Positions 33,903-46,356 of a stretch of DNA of 64,000 nucleotides are shown here, in pieces. Made by a program: the position numbers and the translations under genes. The notes under the pieces are model-generated. The model was not told the origin of the DNA, searched no databases, and was given only the letters and a program-made list of their open reading frames with translations. Source of the DNA: Alisma plantago-aquatica (Eukaryota > Streptophyta > Magnoliopsida > Alismatales > Alismataceae); assembly GCA_963693085.1 (NCBI GenBank), contig OY856409.1, positions 506,343,803 to 506,407,802 of the forward strand. Direction: 5' to 3'. Positions within the stretch are counted from its first letter, which is position 1, and the number at the start of each line of letters is the position of its first letter.

Positions 33903-34421
33903 GTAATTAGATGATATAAGTTGCGTTATTCTTTTCGTCATCCCATATATTATCAACCGAGCAGGGTTTCTAATTGTTATTTTGTGTTTCTTTTATTCAT
34001 TACATTTTAATCCAAAATCCAAAGTTTTCTATAAAAAAAGTTTATTGCAAATTGAAGCTATATACCAATAACAAATTCCCAAAAAATATTTTTACCATAA
34101 ATAAAATCAATAGAATACTCTGTTTTACTCACAAAAAGATTTTTTTCTTTATTGTTGCCTTTTGTTTTTGTAGATCTTAATAAAGCTAGAGGAATCATCT
34201 TTCCGCCAGAAAAAAATCTTTGGTTTTTGCATCACTTTGGTTTTTGGTAAATATGACAACTGCCATATTTTCTGTCAATCACCATTTTTAAGATTTGCCT
34301 CTACTTCTCTCCCAAGGTTGGCTTCCCTTGTAGGGTTAGCCTCCTCTTCCCTCCCTTTTTCTTTTTCTTTCCTACTTCCTTTTTATTTGCTTCTAAAACA
34401 AATAAGGAAAGAGGAAAAAGG
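33903..34421 (+). other. Tat/Ogre-like leader, left of copia insertion
   Basis: AT-rich leader sequence between the PBS and the copia insertion. No ORF. The leader resumes after the copia element at 40793. Confidence 0.45.
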
Positions 34422-35836
34422 TGTTGGCTAAATTAGACATTATTATAATCCCTTTGTTTTGATGATGACAAACATTTCTTTTGTGTGGTTTTAACTTGCT
34501 GTTTGAGTGTTTCAGGGACAAGCATATAAGGTGGTGGATAGCGAAGACTTGGAAGATCAATCTACTAAAATTGTTTTATTTTCATGATTGTAATCAATGT
34601 AAAAACGTGTACAAGTTTATAATGTACAAGTACTTAGAAATCATGTAAATCAAGTGTTTAGATCTTCCCTATCCACACACAACACTTAGATAGGTCATCT
34701 CCTAAGTTAGTGTCACAATTGCACATTGATACACACACTCAGTAAATGAATACATTGAATCAAGGATGTTCTCGTTCGACAAAAACTTTGCTGAGACACT
34801 CGATCGACAAACTCCTCGACTGAGAAAAGACCCTCCTAGCCATTAGACTGAGTTAGAAAAGTAGTTGGGAGTTGAGTTGAACGTTGCAATACACTTACTT
34901 CATACTCACTCTCAGTCGACAAATTCCTCAACCTAGAGGCACTCGATCGACAAACTTCTCGACCGAGAAGGTTTCTGTCTGCACTTTTTAGAATTAATAA
35001 ACTAGTCATTACAAATGCAATTAGTGGACACTTAATGGCTAGTTGAGCACTAAGAACACCCTAGAAGGTGTCTAGAACATCCCCAAGCATTAGCAAACCA
35101 CTCCAATAAATAGGACAGCCATAGGACACCTCAAGACACAACTTGCATATACAATTCACTTGATATCACATTGTAGCAAGCCATTAGCAAAGCTTTCACT
35201 TGCAAAACATTTCCACAAGTTGTGAATTTGTGTCCTATTGATTGATATCTCCTATCCACTATACATTCACATCCATCCACTTTAGTTAGGAGATCAAATG
35301 CTTAATAGAGGATTCAAGCCTTGTGCTACATTGGTAAAGTTGTACTTTCCTACTTCTTTCTTGTTCCTTTTTATTGCTTTGGTTCTCCTTTGCTACTCCT
35401 AGGTTGGAGGCTGCGGAAAAGAGGTTGTATGAGCTTCTTCTGATGGAGAAGGTAGATCGGCTAACTTAGGATTACTTCAAGAAGGCTGTCTCAATGGGAA
35501 GCTACTTCAAGAGGAAGGCTACTTCAAGGCGGAGCTTGGAGTTACTTCGAGAAAGGCTGCTTCAAGGTTGGTGGGACTACTTCTAGGTGAAGGCTATCAT
35601 AAGGGTGGTGAAGGTATTTATATCTTATGTAACATCATTGCGAGGTAATAAAATACAAGTGCTTTCAAAATCCCAATTGGAAACATTTGGGTAGTGGACT
35701 GACTCCCTTAGTTTTTGCTAAGGGTGGAACCACTCTAAATGCCTGTGTCTCCTTCTCCAATATTTTTGTGGTTTCTTAGTTGAATTAATTTAAAAATATC
35801 ATAAAACCCTATTCACCCCCCTCTAGTGGTTTTTCA
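34422..35836 (+). repeat. Copia 5' LTR (1415 bp)
   Basis: Begins TGTTGGCTAAATT and ends GGTTTTTCA. U3 carries four copies of an imperfect palindrome with arms like CTCGGTCGA/TCGACCGAG (34769-34972). A TATA-like AATAAATAGG is at 35105 (TATAAATAGG in the 3' LTR at 40094). Confidence 0.9.
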
Positions 35837-35837
35837 A

Positions 35838-35850
35838 TTGGTATCAGAGC
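35838..35850 (+). other. Primer binding site, tRNA-iMet
   Basis: TTGGTATCAGAGC one base after the LTR end CA; the common tRNA-iMet primer site of plant LTR elements. Confidence 0.92.
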
Positions 35851-35885
35851 AGGCTTCAAGGAGCTCTAATCGAGTCTTGAAGAAA

Positions 35886-37593
35886 ATGGGTGATGGGGTA
35901 CTAAACAACCTCAACTTGGAAGGAACACTTGTGGCTCGACCTCCACCATTTGATGGCAGTAACTACACCTACTGGAAGAGGAGGATGCAATTCTACTTTC
36001 AAGGAATTAGCTGGGATCTTTAGAGAATGGTCTCAAATGCATATGATCTTCCTCAAACTGAATATGCTACATGGGATGCAAACACGGTGAAATTAGCCCA
36101 ACTAAATGCAAAAGTTGTAAGTATTCTTTATTGTTCAATTTCTATAGGTGAGTTCAATAGAATTTCAAATTGTGAAACTACATATGAGATATGGTATAGA
36201 CTCTCTATTACTTATGAAGGAACTGTTCAAGTAAAAAATTCCAAAATTGGCATGCTTAAACAAAAGTTTGAACAGTTTTGTATGGAACCAAATGAGTCTA
36301 TTAGTGAAATGTATGCAAAGTTTTCTTCTATTGTTAATGGTTTGAATGCTTTAGGTAAAGCAATTAGTGAATAGGATCAAGTATCTAAAATCCTTAGGTG
36401 TTTGCCTCCAAAGTACAAACCTAAAGTGACTGCAATTGAAGAAGCCAATGACCTCACTCGACTAAGGATGGAGAAACTCATTGGCAACTTAGAAGCATAT
36501 GAGGCAACCTTGTAGGAAGATGAAAGATTGGCGGCTGAACACAAGAAGGAGAAAAGAAGGACATTGCATTCAAAGCATCAACCAAGAATAGTCATGACAC
36601 AAGTGAAGAAGAAACACTCATTGTAAACGGTAAGCAATATAGAAGTTTTAAAACTAACAAAATTCCTAGTGTTTCTTCCTCCAGGTGCTTTGAATGTGGC
36701 AAAAAGGGACACTTAAAAGGTGATTGTCCCAAACTTAAGAAGGGTCAGAAATCATCTCACAAGAAGAAAGAAAAAGCATACAAAGCTACATGGGATGATT
36801 CAAGTGATGATAGTGAAGATGGAGAAAAAGAAGTAGAGTGCCTTATTGCTACAACAAATGAAGAAGAAGAAGAAGTAAGCCTTTTTATTTGCCAAAAGAA
36901 GATCTAATTTCTAGTCTTCAAGATTCACATGAGAAATATATTGATTGCAAAAAGAAACTAAAGAAAGCTACTAAAACTAACGAGGATTTGTACGCTAAAT
37001 TAAATAATCTTTCTTTTGAAAAGGACAGTATTGTTTTTGAAAACTTTACCTTGAAATCATCCTTAAATGAATGCAATATGAAGTTTCTTACTTTAGAAAC
37101 AAATCATGATCTTCTTTCTCAAGAAAAGGTTGATTTTCTATCAAAATTGCATAATTTTCAGACTCAACCTATCCTATGTAATCATCTAGATTATGATGCT
37201 ATTATTAAGGAAAGAAATGCTTTATCATCTAATCTAGATCAAGCAAAGTTAGATATCAAAAAGAAAATGGATGAGATTTCTAAATTAAAAAGAGAAATTA
37301 GTAGCTTGAGAAACAATGATATTCTTGATAAAATTTTACAATATTCTTCTGGTTAGATTGGAAGAAGAGGACTAGGTTGTAAGCCCAAAGGTAAATCTTT
37401 ACAAAAATCTAGAATGAGAAGGGCACAAGTACCCAAGACTAAAGTTATGTATGTGCCTAAAGCCAATCCAACTAAGAAGATAAATGAAATTGATTCTATA
37501 TGTTGTCATTACTGTTTACGTCTTGGACATTATTCATTCTCTTACCCATATAAGAAAAAGGATGTTGGTCTAGTTTGGGTTCCTAAAACTTAG
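35886..37593 (+). pseudogene. gag: Copia gag with coiled coil, disrupted
   Basis: Starts at ATG 35886. The copia gag domain (UBN2/PF14223 type) covers the first 220 codons: PPPFDGSNYTYWKRRMQFY, then EIWYRLSITYEGT, KIGMLKQKFEQF and ISEMYAKFSSIVNGL. In-frame TAGs lie at 36021 and 36372, a TAG near 36512 and a frameshift near 36560. A good CCHC knuckle (CFECGKKGHLKGDC) is near 36690, then an acidic stretch. After another frame change near 36880 comes a coiled coil of about 155 codons (36889-37356), then a TAG and a second, degenerate knuckle (CCHYCLRLGHYSFSYP) ending in VWVPKT and TAG at 37591. The protein would package RNA; this copy is not translatable as a whole. Confidence 0.88.
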
Positions 37594-39437
37594 AGATTTT
37601 AATTTGATTGGTTGAGATTTGACCTAAAACGTTACTTTGATATTCAAATGTCTTATCTCAACTAAATTGAGCACTAACTTGCATAATTTTGTAAAAGTGA
37701 TCTATGTTTTTACTGAAAACAATACAAAAACAATCTCGGTCGAGAAAGTTGTCGACCGAGACAATTTTGGTCAAGAATTTAGTCGACTGATAGAGTTACT
37801 GTCTTAAGCCTACAAAAACCTGATAAATGGCCAATCGAAAAATATTTGACCGAACCTCACTCGGTCGAGAAATTTGTCGACTGAGGGAAACTATGACATA
37901 ATCATTTAGTAAAAACATAGATACTTCAATTACAATTAACTTAAGTATGTAATGAACTTTATATACTACATATTTGAATTATCATAATTAAAAGGAAGAA
38001 CATATGAGCATCAAAACTTTATACTTTTCATGATTAAATTGTATTTAAAAAGAAAAGATTGATTTTACTCAAATCATGGATTTGCTTCTCATGAGATTAT
38101 CTTGGTTCATCTCCTACATGGTTTGGCTTAAAACTGAAATTTATGAACCATGTTGATTTAATCAAGGAAATTACTATTTTATAATAATCCACATGGTTTT
38201 TCCTAAGTATTCCTTAGTTTATCTATATATAAATCATGTGTCTTGAAATTTTCCTTTAAATGATCATGATTATTTTAATGATGGATATGCCTTTACTGTT
38301 TCACCATGATCATTGTGTTTCATCTTTTACTTGGTATGCCTAAAATAATCTTTGATCTATATGTATATAAACCATGAATGGATATTATGTTCAAAATAAT
38401 CATTGTGATTCAGCTCATTACACATAAAGATGATGTTATCATTGAAAATGCAATTTTTGCTTTAGGATAAATCTCTATGGCACAAATGCATATTAGTTAA
38501 ATGATTATCTTGTGCTCAGCTTATGGAAAATGATATCATCCTTGTTATACATGAATACTTTTTGTATGATACTCTATAAGCTATGTTTCAAATATTCAAT
38601 CAAGTAGATCATTGAAAATGCTTAAAATGGAAATCTGCAGAAATTGCCTCTCGTTCAAAATATAAAATCAACCGAGGGGCCCCCAGGTCAAAGTAAAGGT
38701 CGACCTAAAATAAGCTTGACAAAATGCTTAATTTTAAATCATTTCCTTGCACTCAATCTTAGTATATTAAAATAAGATTTTAGTGCATAGCTCTCATAAA
38801 AGGTTAACTTATTATGTTCTAATGCTTATTATGACCTTCAAATCCTTAAATTATCTTGATTATAAGATTAAGAAGGAGCTCACAAAACTTTGTAAACATC
38901 ATAAAGAAAAATTGAAACTAGTTATGACCTTAGTATCATTATAGTAATCTTGGTTATAAAAATAAAGGAGTCTACAATATTTATGAATATAATGTATATC
39001 TTGTCCTTAATAGAATTTTCTTTACAAATTAGGGCTTAAAATCTAGTGCATTTGGTTAGAGATACATTCATTGATTCTACTATAAGTTTAAAAGAATCTC
39101 ATATCATTTCAGGGCTTAACATCCCTTGTAAATGATTGAGAAATAAATTGTGGCTAAATTTGACATAAAATAAGTCATTTGCGTTGTATCAAATTATCAA
39201 ATTCAGGGGGAGAAATAAAAGGCATACTTAATGATTAGCTTGGTTATCTTTTTGAAATGACAAAGGGGGAGAAATAATATAATCAATAACATAAAGTAAA
39301 ATTAGTTTCATAATCTCTCGAACTCACAATTCAAGAGAATGGTTGCAAAAGGTAAACTTCAGGTATGAAACTCATATGATTTATATTTCCTTGATTTATA
39401 TTTTGGCAATGTTTGTCATCTTCAAAAAGGGGGAGAT
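37594..39437 (+). other. Noncoding internal region of copia element, with palindromes and PPT
   Basis: This lies where integrase and RT should be but contains only AT-rich sequence. Four more CTCGGTCGA/TCGACCGAG-type palindromes occur at about 37735-37887. The end is a polypurine tract (AAAAAGGGGGAGAT, 39424-39437) that primes plus-strand synthesis, directly before the 3' LTR. The absence of any RT fragment suggests pol was lost long ago in this family rather than deleted in this copy. Confidence 0.7.
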
Positions 39438-40792
39438 TGTTGGCTAAATTGGATATTTTTATAATACCTTTCTTTTGATGATGGAAAACATTTCTTTCTT
39501 GTGGTTTTAACTTTCTATTTGAGTGTTTCAGGGACAAGCATATAAGGTAGTGGATAGCGAAGACTTGGAAGATCAATTTGCTAAATATTGCTTTATTTTC
39601 ATGATTGTAATCAATGTAAAAACTTGTACAAGTTTATAATGTACAAGTACTTAGATATCATGTAAATCAAGCTTTTAGATCTTCCCTATCCACACACAAT
39701 ACTTAGATAGGTCATCTCCTAAGTTAGTGTCACAATTTCACATTGATACACACACTCAGTAAATGAATACATTGAATCAGGGATGTTCTCGGTCAACAAA
39801 AACTTCGACTGAGAAAAGACCCTCCTAGCCGTGAGACTGAGTTAGAAAAGTAGTTGGGAGTTGAGTTGAATGTTGCAATACACTTACTCCATACTCACCC
39901 TCGGTCGAAAAATTCCTCGACCGAGAGGCACTCAGTCGACAAACTTCTTGACCGAGAAGGTTTTTGTCTGCACTTTTCAGAATTAATTAACTAGCCATTA
40001 CAAATGCAATTAGTAGACACTTAACAGTTAGTTGAGCACTAAGAATACCCTAGAAGGTGTCCAGAACATCCCCAAGCATTAGCAAACCACTCCTATAAAT
40101 AGGACAGCCATAGGACTCTTAAGACAGAACTTGCATATACAATTCACTTGAGATCACATTATAGCAAGCTATTAGCAAAGCTTTCACTTGCATAATATTT
40201 CCACAAGCTGTAAATTCGTGTCCTATAGGCTGATATCTCCTATCCACTATACATTCACGTCCATCCACTTTGGTTAGGAAATCAAACGCTGGATATAGAA
40301 CTCAAGCCTTGTGCTACATTGGTAAAGTTATAATTTCCTGCTTCTTTCTTGTTCCTTTTTATTGCTTTGGTTCTCCTTTGCTACTACTAGGTTGGAGGCT
40401 GCAGAAAGGAGGTTGTATGAGCTTCTTCTGGTGGATAAGGTAGCTCGGCTGACTTAGGATTACTTCAAGAGGAAGGCTACTTCAAGGGGGAGCTTAGAGT
40501 TACTTTGAGGAAGGTTGCTTCAAGGTTGGTGGGACTACTTCTAGGTGAAGGCTATCGTAAGGGTGGTGAAGTTATTAGTATCTTATGTAACATCCTTGTG
40601 AGGTAATAAAATACAAGTGCTTTAAAAATCCCAATTGGAAACAATGGGGTAGTGGACTAACTCCCTTAGTTTTTGCTAAGGGTGGAACCACTCGAAACGC
40701 CCGTGTCTCCTTCTCCAATATTTTTGTTGTTTCTTGGTTGAATTAATTTTAAAATATCATAAAAACCTATCCTCCCCTCTAGTAGATTTTCA
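39438..40792 (+). repeat. Copia 3' LTR (1355 bp)
   Basis: High similarity to 34422-35836 with several small deletions. It keeps TATAAATAGG at 40094 and U3 palindromes at about 39787-39962. The differences between LTRs are numerous, so insertion is not recent. Confidence 0.9.
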
Positions 40793-40797
40793 AAAGG

Positions 40798-41340
40798 ATG
40801 AGAGAGGTCTTCAAAGATTAGAAAGATCTTCTCTTTCATAATAATTTTATGATTAATTTCTTATTTTCCTATCATTCATGTTTCATGCTTTGTTATCATC
40901 GGATTGCATTAGGAGATATCAAAGTCTTACACATGCACACTGTACACATACAAACCCGTGTATCATCGAATGGGTGCCAACACTAATGATGGATCCTAGA
41001 AAGTGGTGTAGGGTGTTAGTAAAGGTACTGGAGCAATGTTTATGATGGACATCCAAAGGCATTGAGGACACCCTCTCTCCTAGCACTCATGGTTGATTAT
41101 GAGCTTCGTAGTCACAAGGTGTATCAAGAGTAGTATCGATATCCATTGAAGTCAAGTTACCCAGACGATGAGTGTCATCATGCCATATGAAAGCTAAGGA
41201 TCAACCCCTACTATGCAAATCATACTTGAGTAAGAAAAATCAAATCTAAACTCATGGGCTAAAAGGGGCTTTATCTTATACATTTACATCTTTTGGTTTC
41301 TTATTTATAACTTCTAATATTGATACATGCTTTTTTCATT
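40798..41340 (+). other. Tat/Ogre-like leader, right of copia insertion
   Basis: Continuation of the interrupted element after the target duplication. Short frames only. It includes leader-type sequence (ATGCTTTGTTATCATCGG, then ACACATGCACACTGTACAC). No gag is recognised. Confidence 0.4.
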
Positions 41341-42340
41341 CTCAGATCGTTGGAAGATTTATGTTTTAAGATTGTGATCATCAAGCACATGTTGTTTATT
41401 GTTTGCTAAATCCATCCTCATGTTTAAACAATCTTATCAAAATAATGATCATGCATCAAAAATCTTGTCAAAAAAAACAATTGCATATCAACAATTTCAT
41501 GATCTCACATCATCTCAAACAATCTCAAACTGTTGATCTCCAATTATCTAAAAGGATCCCAAATAATTTCCATTGATTTCAATCGTCAATAGTCTTTGGT
41601 CCATTATCATTTCAAACATAAAAATCGTTTAATTATCTCCAACGATCTCAAATGATCTCTCATCCATAAATCTTCATTAAATCTTTCCAAAAATATAAAA
41701 TTTTGTTTGATAAGAAGATCACTTTCTAAACAAAATCAACAATCTTTCCAAAAGAACAAATCAACATTCTTTTCTAAACCAAAAAAAAAACTCTTTTAAA
41801 AATAAACTTTAAAAACAAACTCTTCTCAGAAAAAAAAATCTTTTCAAAAGAAATATTTTTTTCACATATAAAAAAGAACACTTTTTTCAAAAAATAAAGA
41901 AATATCTTTTCATAACAAAAAAAGAAAAGTCTTTTCCAAAAAATACTTCCCAAAAATAAAAAAATTCAAAAGAAAAAAAATCTTTTTGAAACAAATAGAT
42001 AAAAAGTTTCATAAAAAGATAACAAATCTTTTCCAAGAAGAACAGTCATTTCAAAAAAAAAGAGAACAAATATTTTTAAAAAAGAAAATTTTTTTCAAAA
42101 AAAAAGAGTGCAAACTTTTCATAAAAGAAAATATTTAAAAGAAGAGAAGAAATATTTCTAAAAAGAACAATCTTTTCATAATGAAGGCAATCTCAAATAT
42201 TTTCAAATAAAATCAAGAAAAACTAAACAGACTTTCCAAAGTTGATAAATTCTTACAAAAATCAATAAAGTTGAACATCTTTCAAAAAAGTTGGAAAATG
42301 TTCTTTAGAGTGAAATAAAAGAACTTAAAATCATTTCAAC
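41341..42340. repeat. A-rich low-complexity tract
   Basis: About 1 kb dominated by A-runs alternating with TCTTTTC or TTTCAAAA blocks, especially 41700-42340. It has no ORF and looks like expanded simple sequence inside or next to the Tat/Ogre-like element. Confidence 0.7.
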
Positions 42341-42904
42341 CTTTGACATCCTTTTCAAAAATCTTCCAACTATCTCCATGCCAAAAGGATCCTTCTTGTG
42401 GTCTATTCTCATGAGCCACAACTCATGCCTGAAACCTTTGACAACCTCCTAAAGATTGGTAAAATGCTATTTATCTACAATCATGCATTAGCCAAAGAGA
42501 CATCCTTTTAGGAATAATCTCTAGAATACCATGACCTTCTGAGGATTAAATTTCATATGTTCAACCTTACGTCGAAAGGTTGTCTGATTTTACCTATAAG
42601 CAATGTGCTTTCACTATCAAGTCAAGTCTAGATTTGAATCATTCACTCTGGCCTTGAGCTACTCATTCCCATGCTTACTCAAGAACATACTTCCTTGAAG
42701 GGCCTCTAACACATCTCAATCCTTCCAAGACAGATTCACTATTGCAGTAATACACTACTCCATCCTCAAATCTTGGATATAACTACCAAATCTTGACTAA
42801 AATATCAAATCATGCTTTCTTAATACCAATTCCATCTAACCCAAAGTACATACCAGATATACTGAGATGGAACCCAATAACACGTGGTCCTCTCATCTTT
42901 TCCT

Positions 42905-43303
42905 ACCCTAGCTACTATCGTAGACCACGACTTAAAATTGGGTCATCACATGGCCTTCACGCTCACAACTATATGGTCTAGGACCATGACCTTAAATTGG
43001 GCCAACACTTGGCTTTCATGCTCACATCCATATGATTCTGAACTATGACCTTAAGACTGTCCATCATTGCACCACTACTTTCATATATTTTGATAGTCCC
43101 AGACCATGATCTAAAATGGGGCCAACACCTGGCTTTCATGATCACATCAAAGTGGTCCTAGATTATGACCTAAACTTGGGGAATCTCCTTGATTTCATGC
43201 GGATATCTTTGGTGGTCCAAAAACACGACCATAAATTGGTACATTTCCCCTCCTTCACCTTCACATCCATATGCTCACAGACTATGGTCTAAAATTGGGT
43301 TAT
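42905..43303. repeat. Degenerate ~60-bp tandem repeat, about 6-7 copies
   Basis: Repeated pattern of (T)GGTC-(C/T)-AGACCATGACC-TAAATTGGG followed by a variable part, then (CTTTCATG)CTCACATCCATA. Copies begin near 42915, 42972, 43031, 43089, 43149, 43209 and 43270. It ends at the LARD LTR boundary. No function visible. Confidence 0.7.
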
Positions 43304-46300
43304 TGTTATGGAAATATTATTACCCCAAGTCCACACTCCTAGTGGATACATAGCCAAAGGAGAGTGGACTCAGGCATCTGTCCCTAAAATGGCACATAGT
43401 TTCACACAAACAATATATATGAAAAAGGCAATAGCAAAACTTAATGAAATAACAAGACATCAAACATGGATATAAGAGATATGTACCCATTTCTATATTC
43501 AAGTATACCCATTGGTGATTCATTTTAGATCTTAGAGTCTTGAGTGTAGCGAATCTTCATTTGACAACTACAAATTTGATAAACAAAATATATTGATGCT
43601 TGTGCATTGAGTACGCTATGAAAATGTGTAAGCATGGTTTAAGAGTATATAAAAGTTTATTGGACAGAAGCATCTCATAAGCAAGAAGTAGAAAGAAGGC
43701 AAGAACACTTAACAACATTATTTTATACAAAGCATGTTTCAGGTTTTCCTGATCTATTGTATCAACATTAGGCTATATTATGAACTTCTCTAAATTAAGT
43801 TTGAGGTTTTCCAACGTAGTATAATCAACATGAAAGTAGTAATCATAGGAAAAATAGCTCAATCAAGTAATAACATGTCCAAACATTCATATATGCATAC
43901 ATACAAACAAGACAATATCATTGTAGGGTGAAGAGGCAAAATGTACCTTGTTAGTAGTGAGAAAGATACAATAAGATCTCTAGAGATGGTGCAGCCCAAG
44001 TGGACCTAAGATACATAAGATATAACCTGGGGTAATAGATCAATAGGATACTAACAATCTAAACATCATATGAGTCATGTGTATGTTTCCCTAGATCTGG
44101 GTTTCACTTATTTCAAACATAGCTTCCACAGTTCCAAACATGCATGCAATGATTCTACATAGCACAAGTATTGACATTAAGTCCTAGTTCTAAGAGAACC
44201 ATCAACATTAGGTCATATTCAAGTATACTTTGTATGAATATAGTTCCAAACATGCATGCAATGATACAAAGGTCTTATCATCCAATATGGTCATCATTCC
44301 ATGTCATAAAATCATATGTGAGTATAAGATGGATCAAGTGGCTTTTAATGTAACAAGCATAACGAAGACTACATATTTGGATTAAAAAGAGCATGATATA
44401 TGACAGTCATCATGGTTTCATCACCTGAAACAGACTAGGGAAACTAGATCACTTTTAAAATGCCAAAGTTAGGTCATTTTATATTTATAGAGATAATCAT
44501 GGCAAGTAAAGTAAGAACACGGTAAACTATGCACATAAAAGACCATGATGTTTCTACTTTGGGGTCATACATAGTATTATAATCATTATTGATGTTCATT
44601 GGCACAAGGACCAAGATCTAGCTACTAACAGTGCATGCATATTACATCATATGGCAGTTTTCATAACATAAGTCATAAATAGTTATAGGAATCAACAAGG
44701 TAGATTTCATAGTTCAAAAAGGTGCTAAAGTTTATTGACTTAGGGATTTGATGGTCATATGATGATTGTACATGTTGAATTTCTAAGATTAAATAAGTCA
44801 AATCATGTATGAGCAAAAGATCCACTTTTTAGTTTAAAAGAGTAAAGTGTACATCAGATGATATTTACTTAATGATTTAAGGAACAAGGAAGATAAAATT
44901 TACCATTCTAAAGTTCAAGAATGATATAATAAGAAATAATAACATTTTCAGGAAGAATACACTATTTAACATTTAAAAAGTACTTAAAAGACATGTATTT
45001 TAAAGGATTATGACAACCTTTACAGGTTGCCCCCGCGTCCTTTGCCCAGCCATAGCCCGAATAGCTGGCGGGTGGTAAATACAACGCTTAGCATGGGGCT
45101 CGAACCCTGGTTCCCCCCAGAGGGGGACACCATGCCTACCACATGAGCTACGCTGGCCGAGTAAAAGACATGTATTTTAGGATATTAGGAGAAAACTAAG
45201 AAGATTTATATTCTGAAACTAATTCCATTGAATAGATCTTATAGATAGGATCAAAATTCATATATTATATGCTATTAATGGCCAAAGGATGTGGAAGATA
45301 TTTTTTTATATTCAAATCAGAACTATAGAGAAATCAAGGGAACGTTACCATATGATTTATCATTTGATCTCAGCCCTCGAGGATAATCAAACGTCTACAA
45401 TCCCCCAGCCCCTCCAGACTCCCAGGTCTACCTATGTGGAAGCTAAGCTACCCCCCCTCATGTTTTTTGCGGCCAGTGTGCCAGGTGGTTGGTACCACCC
45501 TACACTCATGGATGCTCATGTGGTTGTTGAGACACGACCCTGACGAATCAGGGACGCTTCCCCCCTCTCCCGCACTGTAGCTACATCTTCCACATAACAG
45601 TTGTTGTTGATTCATGGCTTCAATAGTGGTCGGGCTAGGAGAGCTCCATGAGATCCGGAAGGGTGTGTCCACCCTTGCCTCTACTTCATGAGTTCAATGG
45701 TCAAAGGATCAAGGGGTTTCGAGGTAGGAGGAGGGATATTAAAGGTGACGGCCATGGGTGGTGACTAGGGATTGACATGTAGAAGAAGGATATCCAGGGG
45801 GTGCTAAGGATTATAAAATGCAAAGAAAAGAGGGGGAAATGAAAGTGGGGGTAAAAATAGGAATCTTGGAGGTCTCAAAAGATTCAAAAGAGGTGACAAA
45901 AGGTGGCGCCATACTTTCCTATCCTTCCCCAAACACAAGGTGTACGGAGGTTGAAGAAGATGTATTAGTCGTTGGATTAGAACTTAGGTTTATCTTCTAC
46001 ATTGTCCTAGGTAAGGTTATACATCCATGATTGATGTTTGAATGAAATTTGGTGCATTTTAAATGTGGGATGTCCTATATATAATGAACACAAGGTCTTC
46101 GTAGAGTGAGACACGTAGATGAGGTCAAAAGAGAAAGAGATATAATGAATTGTAAATATACGTGCAAACTTAGTTTCACATCAAATTGAGTGTCACTACT
46201 TGATATGTGAACTCAAGACAAACCCAAAATGCATCAAGACATATCAAATTATAAAATTGAGGTAAAGAGAGATAAATTAGTGCAAACATGAAGTTGACAC

Positions 46301-46336
46301 ATACATGAGCAAAAGACAAAAGTCTACGTTATCACA
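43304..46336 (-). repeat. LARD-like 3' LTR (3033 bp)
   Basis: On the minus strand it starts TGTGATAACG at 46336 and ends CCATAACA at 43304 (TGT…ACA). The ~700 bp next to 43304 match 48968-49667. It contains the SINE at 45003-45161. Confidence 0.8.
45003..45161 (-). mobile_element. tRNA-derived SINE with perfect 18-bp TSD
   Basis: A 159-bp insert flanked by the exact duplication TAAAAGACATGTATTTTA (44985-45002 and 45162-45179). On the minus strand it begins CTCGGCCAGCG and has an A box, TAGCTCATGTGG (45150-45139), and a B box, GGTTCGAGCCC (45106-45096), spaced as in tRNA genes, then TTTACCACCCG and an end in CATAATCCTT. These are internal RNA polymerase III promoter elements. The perfect TSD suggests a fairly recent insertion into the LARD LTR. 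A LINE would provide the enzymes. It is not a tRNA gene, since no cloverleaf can be completed. Confidence 0.9.
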
Positions 46337-46356
46337 TCCTCCCCACCTCAAAAGAA

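Larger units (their letters stand above)
34422..40792 (+). mobile_element. Copia-type element with gag only (TR-GAG-like), TSD aaagg
   Basis: Two LTRs (34422-35836 and 39438-40792), a tRNA-iMet PBS, a gag gene with copia-type domains and a purine tract before the 3' LTR. Flanking bases aaagg (34417-34421 and 40793-40797) are an exact 5-bp target duplication. There is no integrase, RT or RNase H; after gag come about 1.8 kb of noncoding DNA. This matches the published class of terminal-repeat elements with only gag (TR-GAG), which would need enzymes in trans. It interrupts the Tat/Ogre-like leader. Confidence 0.92.

Noticed and set aside
45090..45161. tRNA gene
   Set aside because: A and B boxes are present but no cloverleaf or anticodon stem can be completed; the 18-bp TSD shows a SINE.
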